Assembly: GCA_043721315.1 (NCBI GenBank)
Contig: JAYSQZ010000052.1
Span: 62,001 to 126,000, forward strand
DNA from: Elstera sp043721315
GTDB lineage: Bacteria > Pseudomonadota > Alphaproteobacteria > Elsterales > Elsteraceae
Length of the DNA: 64,000 nucleotides
Direction of reading: 5' to 3'
A model generated the notes under the pieces. That model did not search any database, was not told the DNA's origin, and saw only the letters and a program-made list of their open reading frames with translations. A program made the position numbers and the translations under genes. This document shows positions 35,622 to 44,671 of the stretch, one piece after another. Within the stretch, counting starts at the first letter, position 1. Each line of letters starts with the position of its first letter.

Positions 35622-36398
35622 GTGAGGAGACTGAGCGGCAGAGTTGCCATCGTGACGGGCGGCGGCCAAGGCATCGGTGCTGCTATCGTGGCTCGATTTG
35701 CCCATGAAGGCGCGTCGGTCATGATTGCCGATATTAATGAGGCCCGAGGAAACGTAACTGCCGAAGCCATCTCTCGGCAAACCGGCGCGCGCGTGATTGC
35801 ACTAGAATGTGATGTCGCCGACGCTCAGTCGGTGCGGACTATGGTTCAGGCCACAAAAGCGCAGTTGGGGTCTGCCGACGTGCTGGTCAATAATGCCGGC
35901 ATCGCGGTCTTTCGCGAACCGCTGGAGATGACACCGGAGGATTGGCGACGCTGCCTGTCGGTCGATCTGGAAGGGGCGTGGAACTGCGCCAAAGCCGTCC
36001 TACCCGATATGCTAGCACGCCGCGATGGTGCCATTATCAACATCATATCGAACCACGCCTTCACGGTCATCAAGCACACATTTCCCTATCCGGTGGCAAA
36101 GCACGCTTTGCTGGGGCTAACGCGATCATTGGGGCTAGAATATGCGGATCGTGGTATCGCTGTGAATGCGATTTCGCCGGGCTATACCGATACGCAGATT
36201 GCTCAGGATGATTTCAATCGACATCCAGACCCGGCGGCCGCTCGGGCTGCGACAGAGGCGAAGCAGCCACCGGGGCGCTTGTGTCGCCCCGACGAAGTGG
36301 CGGCGGTGGCGGCCTTGCTTGCCTCGAACGAAGCGAGGTTCATGATTGGTGAAAACATCGTGATCGACGGTGGCGTCAGCATTCGGATGTATGAGTAG
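35622..36398 (+). CDS. SDR family oxidoreductase (candidate galactose/aldose dehydrogenase)
   Basis: 258 residues, classical SDR: TGGGQGIGAA near residue 10, NNAGIA, IINIISNHAF with the catalytic Ser, and YPVAK with Tyr and Lys. The C-terminus has the usual VIDGGVSI. GGGAGG lies five bases upstream of the GTG start. It is divergent from the importer operon and shares its control region, which with dgoD and the mutarotase suggests oxidation of the imported sugar to a lactone or a related step. Exact substrate unknown. Confidence 0.85.
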   Translation: MRRLSGRVAIVTGGGQGIGAAIVARFAHEGASVMIADINEARGNVTAEAISRQTGARVIALECDVADAQSVRTMVQATKAQLGSADVLVNNAGIAVFREPLEMTPEDWRRCLSVDLEGAWNCAKAVLPDMLARRDGAIINIISNHAFTVIKHTFPYPVAKHALLGLTRSLGLEYADRGIAVNAISPGYTDTQIAQDDFNRHPDPAAARAATEAKQPPGRLCRPDEVAAVAALLASNEARFMIGENIVIDGGVSIRMYE

Positions 36399-36598
36399 GG
36401 GGGCCAATTTGAAAACGGGTACCCCGCTCGCGCCCGTTCTCTCTGCCCGGCCTGGCTGCATTGACGGTGGCAGACACCGCCATCAGGATCGACCGAAAAA
36501 AGCTCTAGAATCAGCTGTAGAAATAGGGATCGCCGATGCGCTCGGCCATAGCGCTGGTCGGCGAAGCGGGACGCGCGCCTTCTTTCAGCCGTCTGCCG

Positions 36599-37405
36599 CT
36601 AGAGTGTTCGTTGCTCGAAACCATCATGTGCGTCGCGTATGGCACGCCCGATCAGGTGCCGCATCGCCGATTGAGCGGCCTCGGCGTCCCTTCGTTCAAA
36701 TTCGGCAAAGACTGCGGCGTGCAGTTCCTGGCTCTCCTCCATCCCGATCATGTGAGTGGTGTAGCCGCGTGCCGCCATTTGAAGGTCAAGCAAAAGGCCC
36801 AGTGCTGCCTCAATCACGGCAAAAAGTTGCGATAGCAGGTCGGAGTCAACCGCCGCGAGAAAGGCGCGGTGAAACTCCAGATCGGCTGAAATGAACCTGC
36901 GGCGACGTTCGGCATAGTCGGGGTCAGGGGTCCGGTAGACGTGTTCCATGGTCTGCCATGCCGTTCGGATGCGCGCGCGCGCATCCTCCGTCGCCACGAT
37001 GGTCGCCGTGTGTACGACGCCAGGCTCCAGCACCAGCCGAACCTTGAGCAGGTCGTGCAACAACGCCACGGTGTCGCCCGCCTTGATCCGCCAGTCCATG
37101 ACATCGGGGTCCAGCAATCGCCACTCGCTGCGCGGCAAAACGCGGGTACCGTCAGACGTGCGGCTTCTAATTAGGCCCTTGGCACCGATGATACGAAAGG
37201 CCTCGCGGATGACCGATCGGCCAACCCCCATTTCGTCGCACAGGTCAGCTTCCTTCGGAATTGCCTCGCCGGGTGCCCATGTACTGCCCACAATGCGCGT
37301 ACCAAGCTCCGTGACAGCAGCACCGAGGATCCCGCGTACTTCAATGACGCCCGCCAGCGCATCGGCTTTCCGGCTCCCGAAAGTGGAATTGATGAGTATA
37401 GCCAC
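36599..37405 (-). CDS. GntR-family regulator, FadR/FCD subfamily
   Basis: 268 residues. The N-terminal winged helix has AIPKEADLCDEMGVGRSVIREAFRIIGAKGLIRSRTSDGTRVLP; the C-terminal FCD all-helical ligand domain contains the metal-binding pattern LVLEPGVV, DLEFHRAFLAAVDS and ESQELHAAVF (Asp, His, His). It likely senses a sugar acid of the galactonate/ketodeoxy type and represses the adjacent catabolic and transport genes, as other FCD regulators of hexonate pathways do. It is convergent with the SDR gene. The 200 bases between (36399-36598) show nothing recognisable. Confidence 0.9.
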   Translation of the reverse strand: MAILINSTFGSRKADALAGVIEVRGILGAAVTELGTRIVGSTWAPGEAIPKEADLCDEMGVGRSVIREAFRIIGAKGLIRSRTSDGTRVLPRSEWRLLDPDVMDWRIKAGDTVALLHDLLKVRLVLEPGVVHTATIVATEDARARIRTAWQTMEHVYRTPDPDYAERRRRFISADLEFHRAFLAAVDSDLLSQLFAVIEAALGLLLDLQMAARGYTTHMIGMEESQELHAAVFAEFERRDAEAAQSAMRHLIGRAIRDAHDGFEQRTL

Positions 37406-37427
37406 AGCCCGCCCATATATTTATATG

Positions 37428-37445
37428 TTTATCATATTAATAACC
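37428..37445 (-). promoter_or_regulatory. Candidate autoregulatory GntR site
   Basis: GTTTATCATATTAATAAC lies about 23 bases upstream of the regulator's ATG and shares GTTTATCATAT with the divergent operon promoter. The following 37446-37658 stretch up to the sppA stop is otherwise featureless, with GC-poor start and no ORF I trust. Confidence 0.45.
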
Positions 37446-37658
37446 AGGAAGCTCTTTGACAACCGGTCTTCTGTTTTGTTTGTCGCGCGAGCTGTCTCGC
37501 CTTTCGACAGAAGTCGGTGTTTGCGCTTACCGGTCTCTTGCTGCACCTCGTGGGGGGGTGCGGTTTTCGGTCTCTTAGGCACCCGTCAACCGCCTTAACT
37601 GTGTGTCAAGCACAGGCTTATCACGGGTCAGTCCCGCCGCGCGAGATTTGCCTTTATC

Positions 37659-39392
37659 TCAGCGGTTCACGTCGAGCGGCATATAAAGGCTCTCGCCGTT
37701 CACCAGCGGCTCCACTTTCGCCCGCACGCCCTCGATCCGCGTAGCGGTTTGCTCCAGTTTCGAGACGAATTTCAGCGCTTTATCAAAGCTATTCTGCGGG
37801 GCCGGGTAATTGATGAGGCGGAGCGGCGTATCGACGGGTTGGCGCAGCAGGGCGCGCATTTCCTCGGTGGCCTCGGTCATGCCGCCGAGACGGTCCACCA
37901 GTCCGGCTTCTTTAGCCGAAGCGCCGCTCCAGATACGACCACGGGCGAGCGCGTCCATCTTCTCCATCGGAATTTTGCGTCCGGCGGCAACCCGCTGAGT
38001 GAAATCGGCGTAGATGCGGTCCAGGTTTTCTTGGAACCGCGCCCATTCTGCCGGAGTGAAGTCGCGGTTAGGGCTGTTTTGGCCTGCCGCTGCGCCGCTG
38101 GCGACCCGTTCCCAACGAATGCCGAGCTTATCCCACAAGCCCGTCAGCACGAATTTACCGCTATAGACGCCGATGGAGCCGGTGAGGGTGCCCGGCTGTG
38201 CCACGATCTTATCGGCAGGGGCGGCGACGAAATAGCCACCCGAGGCCGCATAAGATCCCATAACCGCGACGACGGGCTTCCCGGCATCTTGCGCGGCGCG
38301 CACGGCCTGCCAAATGGTATCGGACGCCACATAGGAGCCGCCGGGCGAATCGATGCGGAAGAGGATGCCTTTAACGGTCGGGTCTTGCACAGCGGCGGTG
38401 AACGCGGCCACAACGCGGCCTGCGGCAAAGCTGCCGTCTTCGGCAAAAGGATCATTCCCCTCGCCGCCGCGCGCGACCGGCCCCGCCGCTTCGATCACGG
38501 CGACGTGCAGGGCGGCATTCGGCAGCGTGTCGGGTACGCGATAATCGGCAAGCGAAACGGTGGCTTGGGTCCGGCTGGTATCTTTCAGCGCGCGCAGGGC
38601 ATCGCTACGATAGCCCATCTGGTCGATCAGGCTTTGCGTTACCGCGTCTTGGGCGGCAATCGGCGCGGTGTCGATTGCGGCTTTGGCGTCATCGGCGGAG
38701 ATATTGCGGCCTTTGGCGATCATCTCGACGGCTTGGGTTAGCAGATCGTCGGTGAGTTTTTGTAAGGAGCCGCGTAGCGCGGGCGATAGGCCCATCTCCG
38801 TAAACATATCAATCCCGCCCTTGAACTCGTGGCGTTGATCGAGACGGGGCGCGACGCCAATACTCTTCAGCGCGTCCGCAAGGTAGGGGCGTTCCAGCGC
38901 TAACCCGTCGATGCCTAAGGCTCCGGCGGGTTGCAGCCACACACGGTCGAACTGGGCGGCGAGGGCATAGGTGAAGGTAGCACCGCCCGCTTCGCCCATC
39001 GTATCGGCGAAAGCATAGGTGGGTTTGCGCTTGGCTTTGAAGCGCTGCACGGCAGCGGCAATATCTTGAGCGGCAGCAGGCGAGAGTTGGGCGTTGGAGA
39101 AATCGACGAACAACCCCTGCACGCGCCCATCTTTCGCCGCGCCATCAATGCGGCTGACGATATCGCGCAACGACAGGCTATCGCCGGTGAAGGCTTTGAA
39201 GGGGCTGTTGCTGCTGCTGGCGGGCGGCTGTCCCTCAATCGAGAGCGTTAGCAGCACATGGCTCGGTAACTCAGGCGCGCTCGCCTCCTGAAAACTGCTA
39301 AACCCACGCCAGGCGAGATAACCGAGACCGCCCGCGAGCAGTAGAAACAGAACACCCAGAATGCTCAAACAGCCTACCAAAAACCGGCCCAT
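37659..39392 (-). CDS. sppA: Signal peptide peptidase SppA (67-kDa type)
   Basis: 577 residues with one N-terminal helix (FLVGCLSILGVLFLLLAGGLGYLAW) and two tandem S49 domains in the periplasm. The catalytic lysine is probably in RHEFKGGIDMF (N-terminal domain) and the serine in MGSYAASGGYFVAAPADKI (C-terminal domain), preceded by RIDSPGGSYVASD. It degrades cleaved signal peptides in the membrane. The ATG at 39392 is chosen because GGGAGAG is six bases upstream; a longer version from 39461 is possible. Confidence 0.93.
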   Translation of the reverse strand: MGRFLVGCLSILGVLFLLLAGGLGYLAWRGFSSFQEASAPELPSHVLLTLSIEGQPPASSSNSPFKAFTGDSLSLRDIVSRIDGAAKDGRVQGLFVDFSNAQLSPAAAQDIAAAVQRFKAKRKPTYAFADTMGEAGGATFTYALAAQFDRVWLQPAGALGIDGLALERPYLADALKSIGVAPRLDQRHEFKGGIDMFTEMGLSPALRGSLQKLTDDLLTQAVEMIAKGRNISADDAKAAIDTAPIAAQDAVTQSLIDQMGYRSDALRALKDTSRTQATVSLADYRVPDTLPNAALHVAVIEAAGPVARGGEGNDPFAEDGSFAAGRVVAAFTAAVQDPTVKGILFRIDSPGGSYVASDTIWQAVRAAQDAGKPVVAVMGSYAASGGYFVAAPADKIVAQPGTLTGSIGVYSGKFVLTGLWDKLGIRWERVASGAAAGQNSPNRDFTPAEWARFQENLDRIYADFTQRVAAGRKIPMEKMDALARGRIWSGASAKEAGLVDRLGGMTEATEEMRALLRQPVDTPLRLINYPAPQNSFDKALKFVSKLEQTATRIEGVRAKVEPLVNGESLYMPLDVNR

Positions 39393-39555
39393 GGCGGCTC
39401 TCCCTATCGTGCGTCGCGAGGGGGCCTCGGAGGACGGCCCCTTATCGACACAGTTGGTCATCGTAACGTAAATTCCGCAAGGCGAGTAAATCGAGTGATT
39501 TGGTCAATTTTACGGCGACAGCCTGCGCGGCCTCACCGCCCGGCGCCCTGTCGCC

Positions 39556-39837
39556 TTATGCAGCGTCCTCCAGATGAAGCCGTAGCTTGAAGCCTGCCGA
39601 AACGGCAATGTTCACGAGAGCATCCAGCGAAAATTTCTCGAGTTTCCCGCGCAATAGATCGTTCAGGCGGGGGCGGGTCAGGCCCAACCGTTCCGCAGCT
39701 TGATCCTGCGACAGCGCCCAGGAGGCAACCCGGTCCCGAATGCACAGGATCATATCGGCGCGGGCGGTGAGATTGGCCGCTTCGGCAGGCGATGCCGTGA
39801 GAGCATCGAAGACGGACGGAAAGAGCGGATCGGTCAT
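39556..39837 (-). CDS. XRE-family antitoxin-like HTH protein (HigA/MqsA-like), no toxin partner
   Basis: 93 residues with a helix-turn-helix: RVASWALSQDQAAERLGLTRPRLNDLLRGKLEKFSLDALVNIA, followed by the C-terminal FKLRLHLEDAA. This matches short antitoxin-type regulators usually encoded next to a RelE/HigB toxin. Here the upstream gene is aroC and the downstream gene is sppA, so the toxin is absent. The gene begins 42 bases downstream of the aroC stop and may be cotranscribed with aroC. Confidence 0.8.
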   Translation of the reverse strand: MTDPLFPSVFDALTASPAEAANLTARADMILCIRDRVASWALSQDQAAERLGLTRPRLNDLLRGKLEKFSLDALVNIAVSAGFKLRLHLEDAA

Positions 39838-39878
39838 TGCGCGGCCTTCCAGGTTTTCAGGCGGTGCGCTGCGTTTTC

Positions 39879-40949
39879 TCACCCACACTGCGCCCGGTGG
39901 CGCATCATTTGATCGACCAGCACTAGGGCCAGCATCGCCTCCGCTACGGGAACGCCGCGAATGCCGACGCAGGGGTCGTGGCGGCCTTTGGTTTGCACGT
40001 CGATTTCCTCGCCCGCCGCGTTAATGCTTTGGCGGGGAATGAGAATCGAGCTAGTCGGCTTAATCGCAAGGCGTACGACAATATCTTGACCCGTGGAGAT
40101 CCCGCCTAAAATTCCGCCCGCGTGGTTGGAGAGGAACTGCGGTGTGCCGTTCACCATACGAATTTCATCGGCATTCTCTTCACCGCGCAAAGCTGCCGTC
40201 TCGAACCCATCGCCGATTTCAACACCCTTGACGGCGTTAATGGTCATCATCGCGCGGGCGATTTCGCTATCGAGTTTTTCGTACAGCGGCGTACCCCACC
40301 CTGCTGGAACGCCCGACGCCACCACTTCGATGATCGCCCCGCAGGAAGAGCCGTCTTTGCGAATGCCGTCGAGATACTCGGTCCAGCGCGCCACGGCCCC
40401 CGCATCGGGGCAGAAGAACGGGTTTTCGTCGGCCTGATCCCAGTCCCACGCCGCGCGGTCGATTTTCTGCGTGCCGAGTTGGACCAAAGCGCCGCGAATA
40501 ACAACCTCCGGCCCCAGCACTTTGCGCGCGATTGCCCCTGCTGCCACGCGGGCAGCGGTTTCGCGTGCGGAAGAGCGCCCGCCGCCGCGATAATCGCGAA
40601 TGCCGTATTTCGCATCATAGGTAAAATCAGCGTGGCCGGGCCGGTAGGCGTGAGCGATGTTGCCGTAATCCTTGGAGCGTTGATCGACATTCTCGATCAT
40701 CAAGGAAATCGGCGTGCCCGTGGTTTGGCCCTCGAACACACCGGAGAGGATTTTCACCGCGTCCGGCTCGCGCCGCTGCGTCGTGAAGCGGTTTTGGCCA
40801 GGGCGGCGTTTATCGAGCCAGGGCTGAATATCGGCCTCGTTCAGCGGCAGGCGCGGCGGCACACCGTCCACAACGCAGCCCAAGGCTGGGCCGTGGCTTT
40901 CCCCCCAGGTGGTAAACCGAAACACGCTGCCAAAAGAATTACCGGCCAA
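39879..40949 (-). CDS. aroC: Chorismate synthase
   Basis: 356 residues. It converts EPSP to chorismate with reduced FMN, last step of the shikimate pathway. Family signatures: GESHGPALGCVVDGVPPRLPL near residue 17, YRPGHADFTYDAKYGIRDYRGGGRSSARETAARVAAGAIA, and RHDPCVGIRGVPVAEAM at the C-terminus. It is five bases downstream of fabI, giving fabI-aroC cotranscription. Confidence 0.97.
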   Translation of the reverse strand: MAGNSFGSVFRFTTWGESHGPALGCVVDGVPPRLPLNEADIQPWLDKRRPGQNRFTTQRREPDAVKILSGVFEGQTTGTPISLMIENVDQRSKDYGNIAHAYRPGHADFTYDAKYGIRDYRGGGRSSARETAARVAAGAIARKVLGPEVVIRGALVQLGTQKIDRAAWDWDQADENPFFCPDAGAVARWTEYLDGIRKDGSSCGAIIEVVASGVPAGWGTPLYEKLDSEIARAMMTINAVKGVEIGDGFETAALRGEENADEIRMVNGTPQFLSNHAGGILGGISTGQDIVVRLAIKPTSSILIPRQSINAAGEEIDVQTKGRHDPCVGIRGVPVAEAMLALVLVDQMMRHRAQCG

Positions 40950-40954
40950 GACGC

Positions 40955-41773
40955 TTAGTCCTTCGACACATTAATATCGGGCGCGTCCACGGCCTTCATG
41001 CCCACCACATGATAGCCGCTATCGACGTGATGGGTTTCGCCCGTAACGCCGCTGGAAAGGTCGGACAACAAATACAGCGCCGAGCCGCCCACGTCTTCCA
41101 AGGTGGTATTGCGCTTTAGCGGCGAGTTATACTGGTTCCACTTCAGAATATAGCGGAAGTCGCCAATGCCCGACGCCGCAAGCGTCTTCATCGGGCCTGC
41201 GGACATAGCGTTGACGCGGATATTCTGCCCGCCCAAATCGACGGCGAGATAGCGAACGGAGGCTTCCAACGCCGCTTTCGCCACGCCCATCACATTGTAA
41301 TGCGGCATTACCCGTTCTGCGCCGTAATAGGTGAGGGTGAGCAGACTACCGCCATTGGTCATCAACTTCGCCGCCCGCTGGGCAACCGCAGTGAAGGAAT
41401 AGACCGAGATGTTCATGGTCATCAGGAAATTATCGAGGCTGGTATCGACGTACTTGCCCTTCAACTCTTCCTTATTGGAAAAGCCGATGGCGTGAACAAC
41501 GAAATCGAGCTTGCCCCACACTTTTTCGAGATGAGCGAACACAGCATCGACCGAGCCTAGGTCGCTCACATCGCAGGGCATGATTTCCGTCGCGCCCAGT
41601 TGCGCCGCCAAGGGCCGCACGCGCTTTTCCAGCGCATCGCCCTGAAAGGTGAAGGCCAACTCCGCCCCGTGGGCGGCCAGCGCCTGCGAAATGCCCCAGG
41701 CAATTGATTTGTCGTTGGCGAGGCCCATAATCAGGCCGCGTTTACCTTGCATCAGGGGAGCAGCAGAGACCAT
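40955..41773 (-). CDS. fabI: Enoyl-[acyl-carrier-protein] reductase (NADH)
   Basis: 272 residues, atypical SDR of the FabI type: LIMGLANDKSIAWGISQAL, DVSDLGSVDAVF, VVHAIGFSN, and active-site Tyr/Lys in LTYYGAERVMPHYNVMGVAKAAL. GPMKTLAASGIGDF is the typical substrate loop. Catalyses the last reduction in fatty acid elongation and is the triclosan target class. It is upstream of aroC. Confidence 0.97.
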   Translation of the reverse strand: MVSAAPLMQGKRGLIMGLANDKSIAWGISQALAAHGAELAFTFQGDALEKRVRPLAAQLGATEIMPCDVSDLGSVDAVFAHLEKVWGKLDFVVHAIGFSNKEELKGKYVDTSLDNFLMTMNISVYSFTAVAQRAAKLMTNGGSLLTLTYYGAERVMPHYNVMGVAKAALEASVRYLAVDLGGQNIRVNAMSAGPMKTLAASGIGDFRYILKWNQYNSPLKRNTTLEDVGGSALYLLSDLSSGVTGETHHVDSGYHVVGMKAVDAPDINVSKD

Positions 41774-41969
41774 TCACTCTTTTCCTTGTCTAAACACCGA
41801 GTTTCCAGCCCACCAGGGGCAAAAGCGCAGTGCATTCTAACGGATGACGCGCGGCGGGGTAAAGCCTGCTTGGTGAGGGGGGCTATTGGCCCGCCGCAAT
41901 TACCCCACAGTTTTCTGTGTAACCTTTCCTCACGTCTTGGCGAACCAGGATCAGAGCGCGCCAATCATC

Positions 41970-42005
41970 GGCCCCACCCCAGGCCCCACCCCAGGCCCCA
42001 CCCCA
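41970..42005 (+). repeat. Tandem 12-bp repeat next to a Shine-Dalgarno site
   Basis: Three perfect units of GGCCCCACCCCA directly before AGGAGCGTGAG-ATG of the TPR gene. The final unit boundary contributes bases of the AGGAG ribosome-binding sequence. The upstream 41774-41969 has no gene. Confidence 0.9.
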
Positions 42006-42015
42006 GGAGCGTGAG

Positions 42016-43389
42016 ATGATCCAAGATATCTTCCGGCTGGCTCATACCACCGAGCATCCCGATGCGGTTGCGGCTTTCGAGCGCGCGACCGATGAGGTGG
42101 CTGCCCATCGGCCCGGTGCGGGGGGTGCGCTTGCCGAAGCCTTGGCCGCCGATCCGCAGTTGGTGGCGGGGCACTGTTTGAAGGGTTTCGCGCAACTCAT
42201 CCTTGCCCGCTCGGAGCTTCAGTTCGGGGCGGAGGCGGCGCTGTTGTCGGCAGAACAGGCGCTTCAGGCCAAGGGCGGCGGCTCGGAAGACGAAACCCTG
42301 CTGGTGTTCGCCCTACGCCGCGCCGTCGAAGGTAAATTCCACGCTGCTGCCGATTTGTTGGAAACGATTACCGACGCGCGCCCAACCGTGTTTCTGCCGC
42401 TGAAACTAAGCCAAGCGCTGCGCTTCATGGTGGGCGATTTGGCGGGCATGTTGAAGCGAACGGAAGCGCTGGTCTCGGCCTATGATCCGGCGCTGGATGG
42501 CTACGGCTATTTCCTCGGCTGTCATGCCTTTGGGCTGGAAGAAGCTGGGCGCTATGAGGAGGCGGAACGCATGGGCCGCGCTGCCGCCTTGGCCGAACCT
42601 AAAGACGCTTGGGGCATTCATGCCGTGGCTCATGTGTATGAAATGCGCCATCAGCCCGCCGATGGCATTGCTTGGGTCAATCAGCAGCGCGCGTCTTGGA
42701 CCGGCTGCAATAATTTTGCCTATCATCTCGCCTGGCACCAGGGCCTATTTCACCTGGAGCAGGGCGAGGCCGACGTGGCGTTGCACCTCTATGATACCGA
42801 AATTCGCGCCCATTCGACCGATGATTTCCGCGACATCACCAACGCCGCCTCCCTGTTGTGGCGCTTGGCCGAACAGGGCACCGCTGTCGGCACGCGCTGG
42901 GAAGAGTTGGCGGAGCGGGCACGCCAGCGCAAAACCGATGGCACCTTGATGTTCGCGGCCCTGCATCATCTTCTGTCGTTGCTCGCAACCGGCGATTTTG
43001 CCAGCGCGCATGAGTGCGTGACCATGATTGGTGCGCGGGCGGAAGGTGAGGGCGATCAAGCGCGCGTTGCGGCCCTGGTGGCGCGCGATTTGGCGCAAAC
43101 CCTGCTGCGGACGGCGCAAGGGCAGCTTCCGCGCGTCGATTTGCCGGAGCTTGCCGAGCGCCTACCCCTGCTCGGTGGTAGTCATGCCCAGCGCGATGTA
43201 TTCATGCGCGCCCTCGCCCAGAGCGCCGCTCGGCAGGGCAATCGCAAGGAAGCCGCGACCCTGCTGCGAATGCGGGCAGAGCGGCGGCGGGTAGATCGCT
43301 TCGCCGAACGGATGTTTCAAACCTTGGCGACGGCTCCAGCCCCCGCTACCGTAGCACACGGGCCGTCGCAGTGGCGGCATCACGCCTGA
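42016..43389 (+). CDS. Tetratricopeptide repeat protein 38 (TTC38)-like protein
   Basis: 457 residues, all-helical. Text such as HCLKGFAQLILARSELQFGAEAALLSAEQAL, HAVAHVYEMRHQPADGIAWVNQQRASW and FAYHLAWHQGLFHLEQGEADVALHLYDTEI is typical of the TTC38 family found in bacteria and animals. No signal or membrane segment. Function unknown; probable protein-interaction scaffold. It precedes a CoA-transferase gene by 15 bases and is probably in its operon. Confidence 0.85.
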   Translation: MIQDIFRLAHTTEHPDAVAAFERATDEVAAHRPGAGGALAEALAADPQLVAGHCLKGFAQLILARSELQFGAEAALLSAEQALQAKGGGSEDETLLVFALRRAVEGKFHAAADLLETITDARPTVFLPLKLSQALRFMVGDLAGMLKRTEALVSAYDPALDGYGYFLGCHAFGLEEAGRYEEAERMGRAAALAEPKDAWGIHAVAHVYEMRHQPADGIAWVNQQRASWTGCNNFAYHLAWHQGLFHLEQGEADVALHLYDTEIRAHSTDDFRDITNAASLLWRLAEQGTAVGTRWEELAERARQRKTDGTLMFAALHHLLSLLATGDFASAHECVTMIGARAEGEGDQARVAALVARDLAQTLLRTAQGQLPRVDLPELAERLPLLGGSHAQRDVFMRALAQSAARQGNRKEAATLLRMRAERRRVDRFAERMFQTLATAPAPATVAHGPSQWRHHA

Positions 43390-43404
43390 GTTTAGCGAGT
43401 TTGC

Positions 43405-44670
43405 ATGACGGCTTCCCCCATCTCCCCGCGCGCCCTGGCCGGGGTGCGCGTGCTCGATTTGTCGCGGATTTTGGCAGGGCCAACCTGCACGCAGTTGCTG
43501 GGCGATTTGGGGGCGGAAGTCATCAAGATCGAACGCCCCGGCACGGGCGACGATACCCGCACCTGGGGGCCGCCGTTCGTTCAGAATGCTGAGGGGCAGG
43601 AGACGGACCTATCGGCTTATTACCTCTGCGCCAATCGCAATAAACAATCGGTCGCTATCGACCTTGCGACAGACGCGGGGGCCGATCTTATCCGGCGTTT
43701 GGCCGCCACTGCCGATGTGGTGATCGAAAACTATAAGCCGGGGGATCTGGCGCGGCGCGGCCTCGATTATTCGGCGTTGAGGCAGGTGAAGCCCGATCTA
43801 ATCTGGTGCTCCATTTCCGGTTTTGGTCAAACGGGGCCGTATTCCGACCGTATCGGCTATGATTTTCTGGTACAGGCGATGGGCGGAATCATGAGCATTA
43901 CCGGCCAGCCCGACGCCAAGGGCGGGGAGCCGGTGAAGGTTGGCGTTGGGATTGCCGATGTCGTTTGCGGGCTTTATGCCACCGTTGGCCTGCTGGCGGC
44001 GCTTCGGCACCGCGATGCGACGGGCGAGGGGCAGAGTATTGATCTCGCCCTCTATGATTCCCAACTCTCCTGGCTGATTAATGCCGCCACCAATTATCTG
44101 GTGTCAGATCGCGTGCCGCAGCGCCTGGGCAATCGTCACCCCAATATCGCCCCTTATCAAACCTATCCGGTGGCCGATGGGTATATTGTGGTGGCTGTGG
44201 GCAATGATGAGCAGTTTCGCCGCTTTGTTACCGAGCTTGGGCTACCGGCGCTAGCCGACGATCCGCGCTTTCGCCGCAACCGCGACCGCATTAGCGCGGT
44301 CGATGCCTTGGAAGAAGCCCTGCTTCCGGCGCTCGCGGGTGATACCGTGGCGGGGTGGTCGGCGCGGCTGGAGCGCTGCAAAGTCCCCGCCGGGCCGGTG
44401 GCCAGCATCGCGGAAGCCCTTGACAACCCCCACACCAAGGCGCGTGAGATGGTGGTGACGCTGGATGGGCCGGGGGATACCGGGCCGGTTCGGTTGCTCG
44501 GGAACCCGCTGAAGTTCAGCCGCACGCCCGTGGCCTATCACCGCCCGCCGCCGCATCTCGATCAAGATCGGCACGCGGTACTGACGGGGATGTTGGGCCT
44601 TAGTGCTGAGGAGCTTCAGGATTTCACTACGCGCGGGGCCTTTGGGGCCGCCGCCCCTTCGGAGGCTTGA
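43405..44670 (+). CDS. CaiB/BaiF family (class III) CoA-transferase
   Basis: 421 residues. LSRILAGPTCTQLLGDLGAEVIKIERPGTGDDTR is the CoA-binding N-terminus; RIGYDFLVQAMGGIMSITG holds the likely catalytic Asp; NRHPNIAPYQTYPVADGYIVVAVGND completes the signature. These enzymes transfer CoA between carboxylic acids in a ping-pong manner. The acid substrate cannot be told. It is followed two bases later by a ThDP enzyme. Confidence 0.9.
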   Translation: MTASPISPRALAGVRVLDLSRILAGPTCTQLLGDLGAEVIKIERPGTGDDTRTWGPPFVQNAEGQETDLSAYYLCANRNKQSVAIDLATDAGADLIRRLAATADVVIENYKPGDLARRGLDYSALRQVKPDLIWCSISGFGQTGPYSDRIGYDFLVQAMGGIMSITGQPDAKGGEPVKVGVGIADVVCGLYATVGLLAALRHRDATGEGQSIDLALYDSQLSWLINAATNYLVSDRVPQRLGNRHPNIAPYQTYPVADGYIVVAVGNDEQFRRFVTELGLPALADDPRFRRNRDRISAVDALEEALLPALAGDTVAGWSARLERCKVPAGPVASIAEALDNPHTKAREMVVTLDGPGDTGPVRLLGNPLKFSRTPVAYHRPPPHLDQDRHAVLTGMLGLSAEELQDFTTRGAFGAAAPSEA

Positions 44671-44671
44671 T

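Noticed and set aside
37749..38741. Plus-strand 330-residue ORF opposite sppA
   Set aside because: Long only because of GC-rich codon bias; the minus-strand SppA has full catalytic signatures.
40122..40958. Plus-strand 278-residue ORF opposite aroC
   Set aside because: Complementary shadow of a clear chorismate synthase; shape results from high GC.
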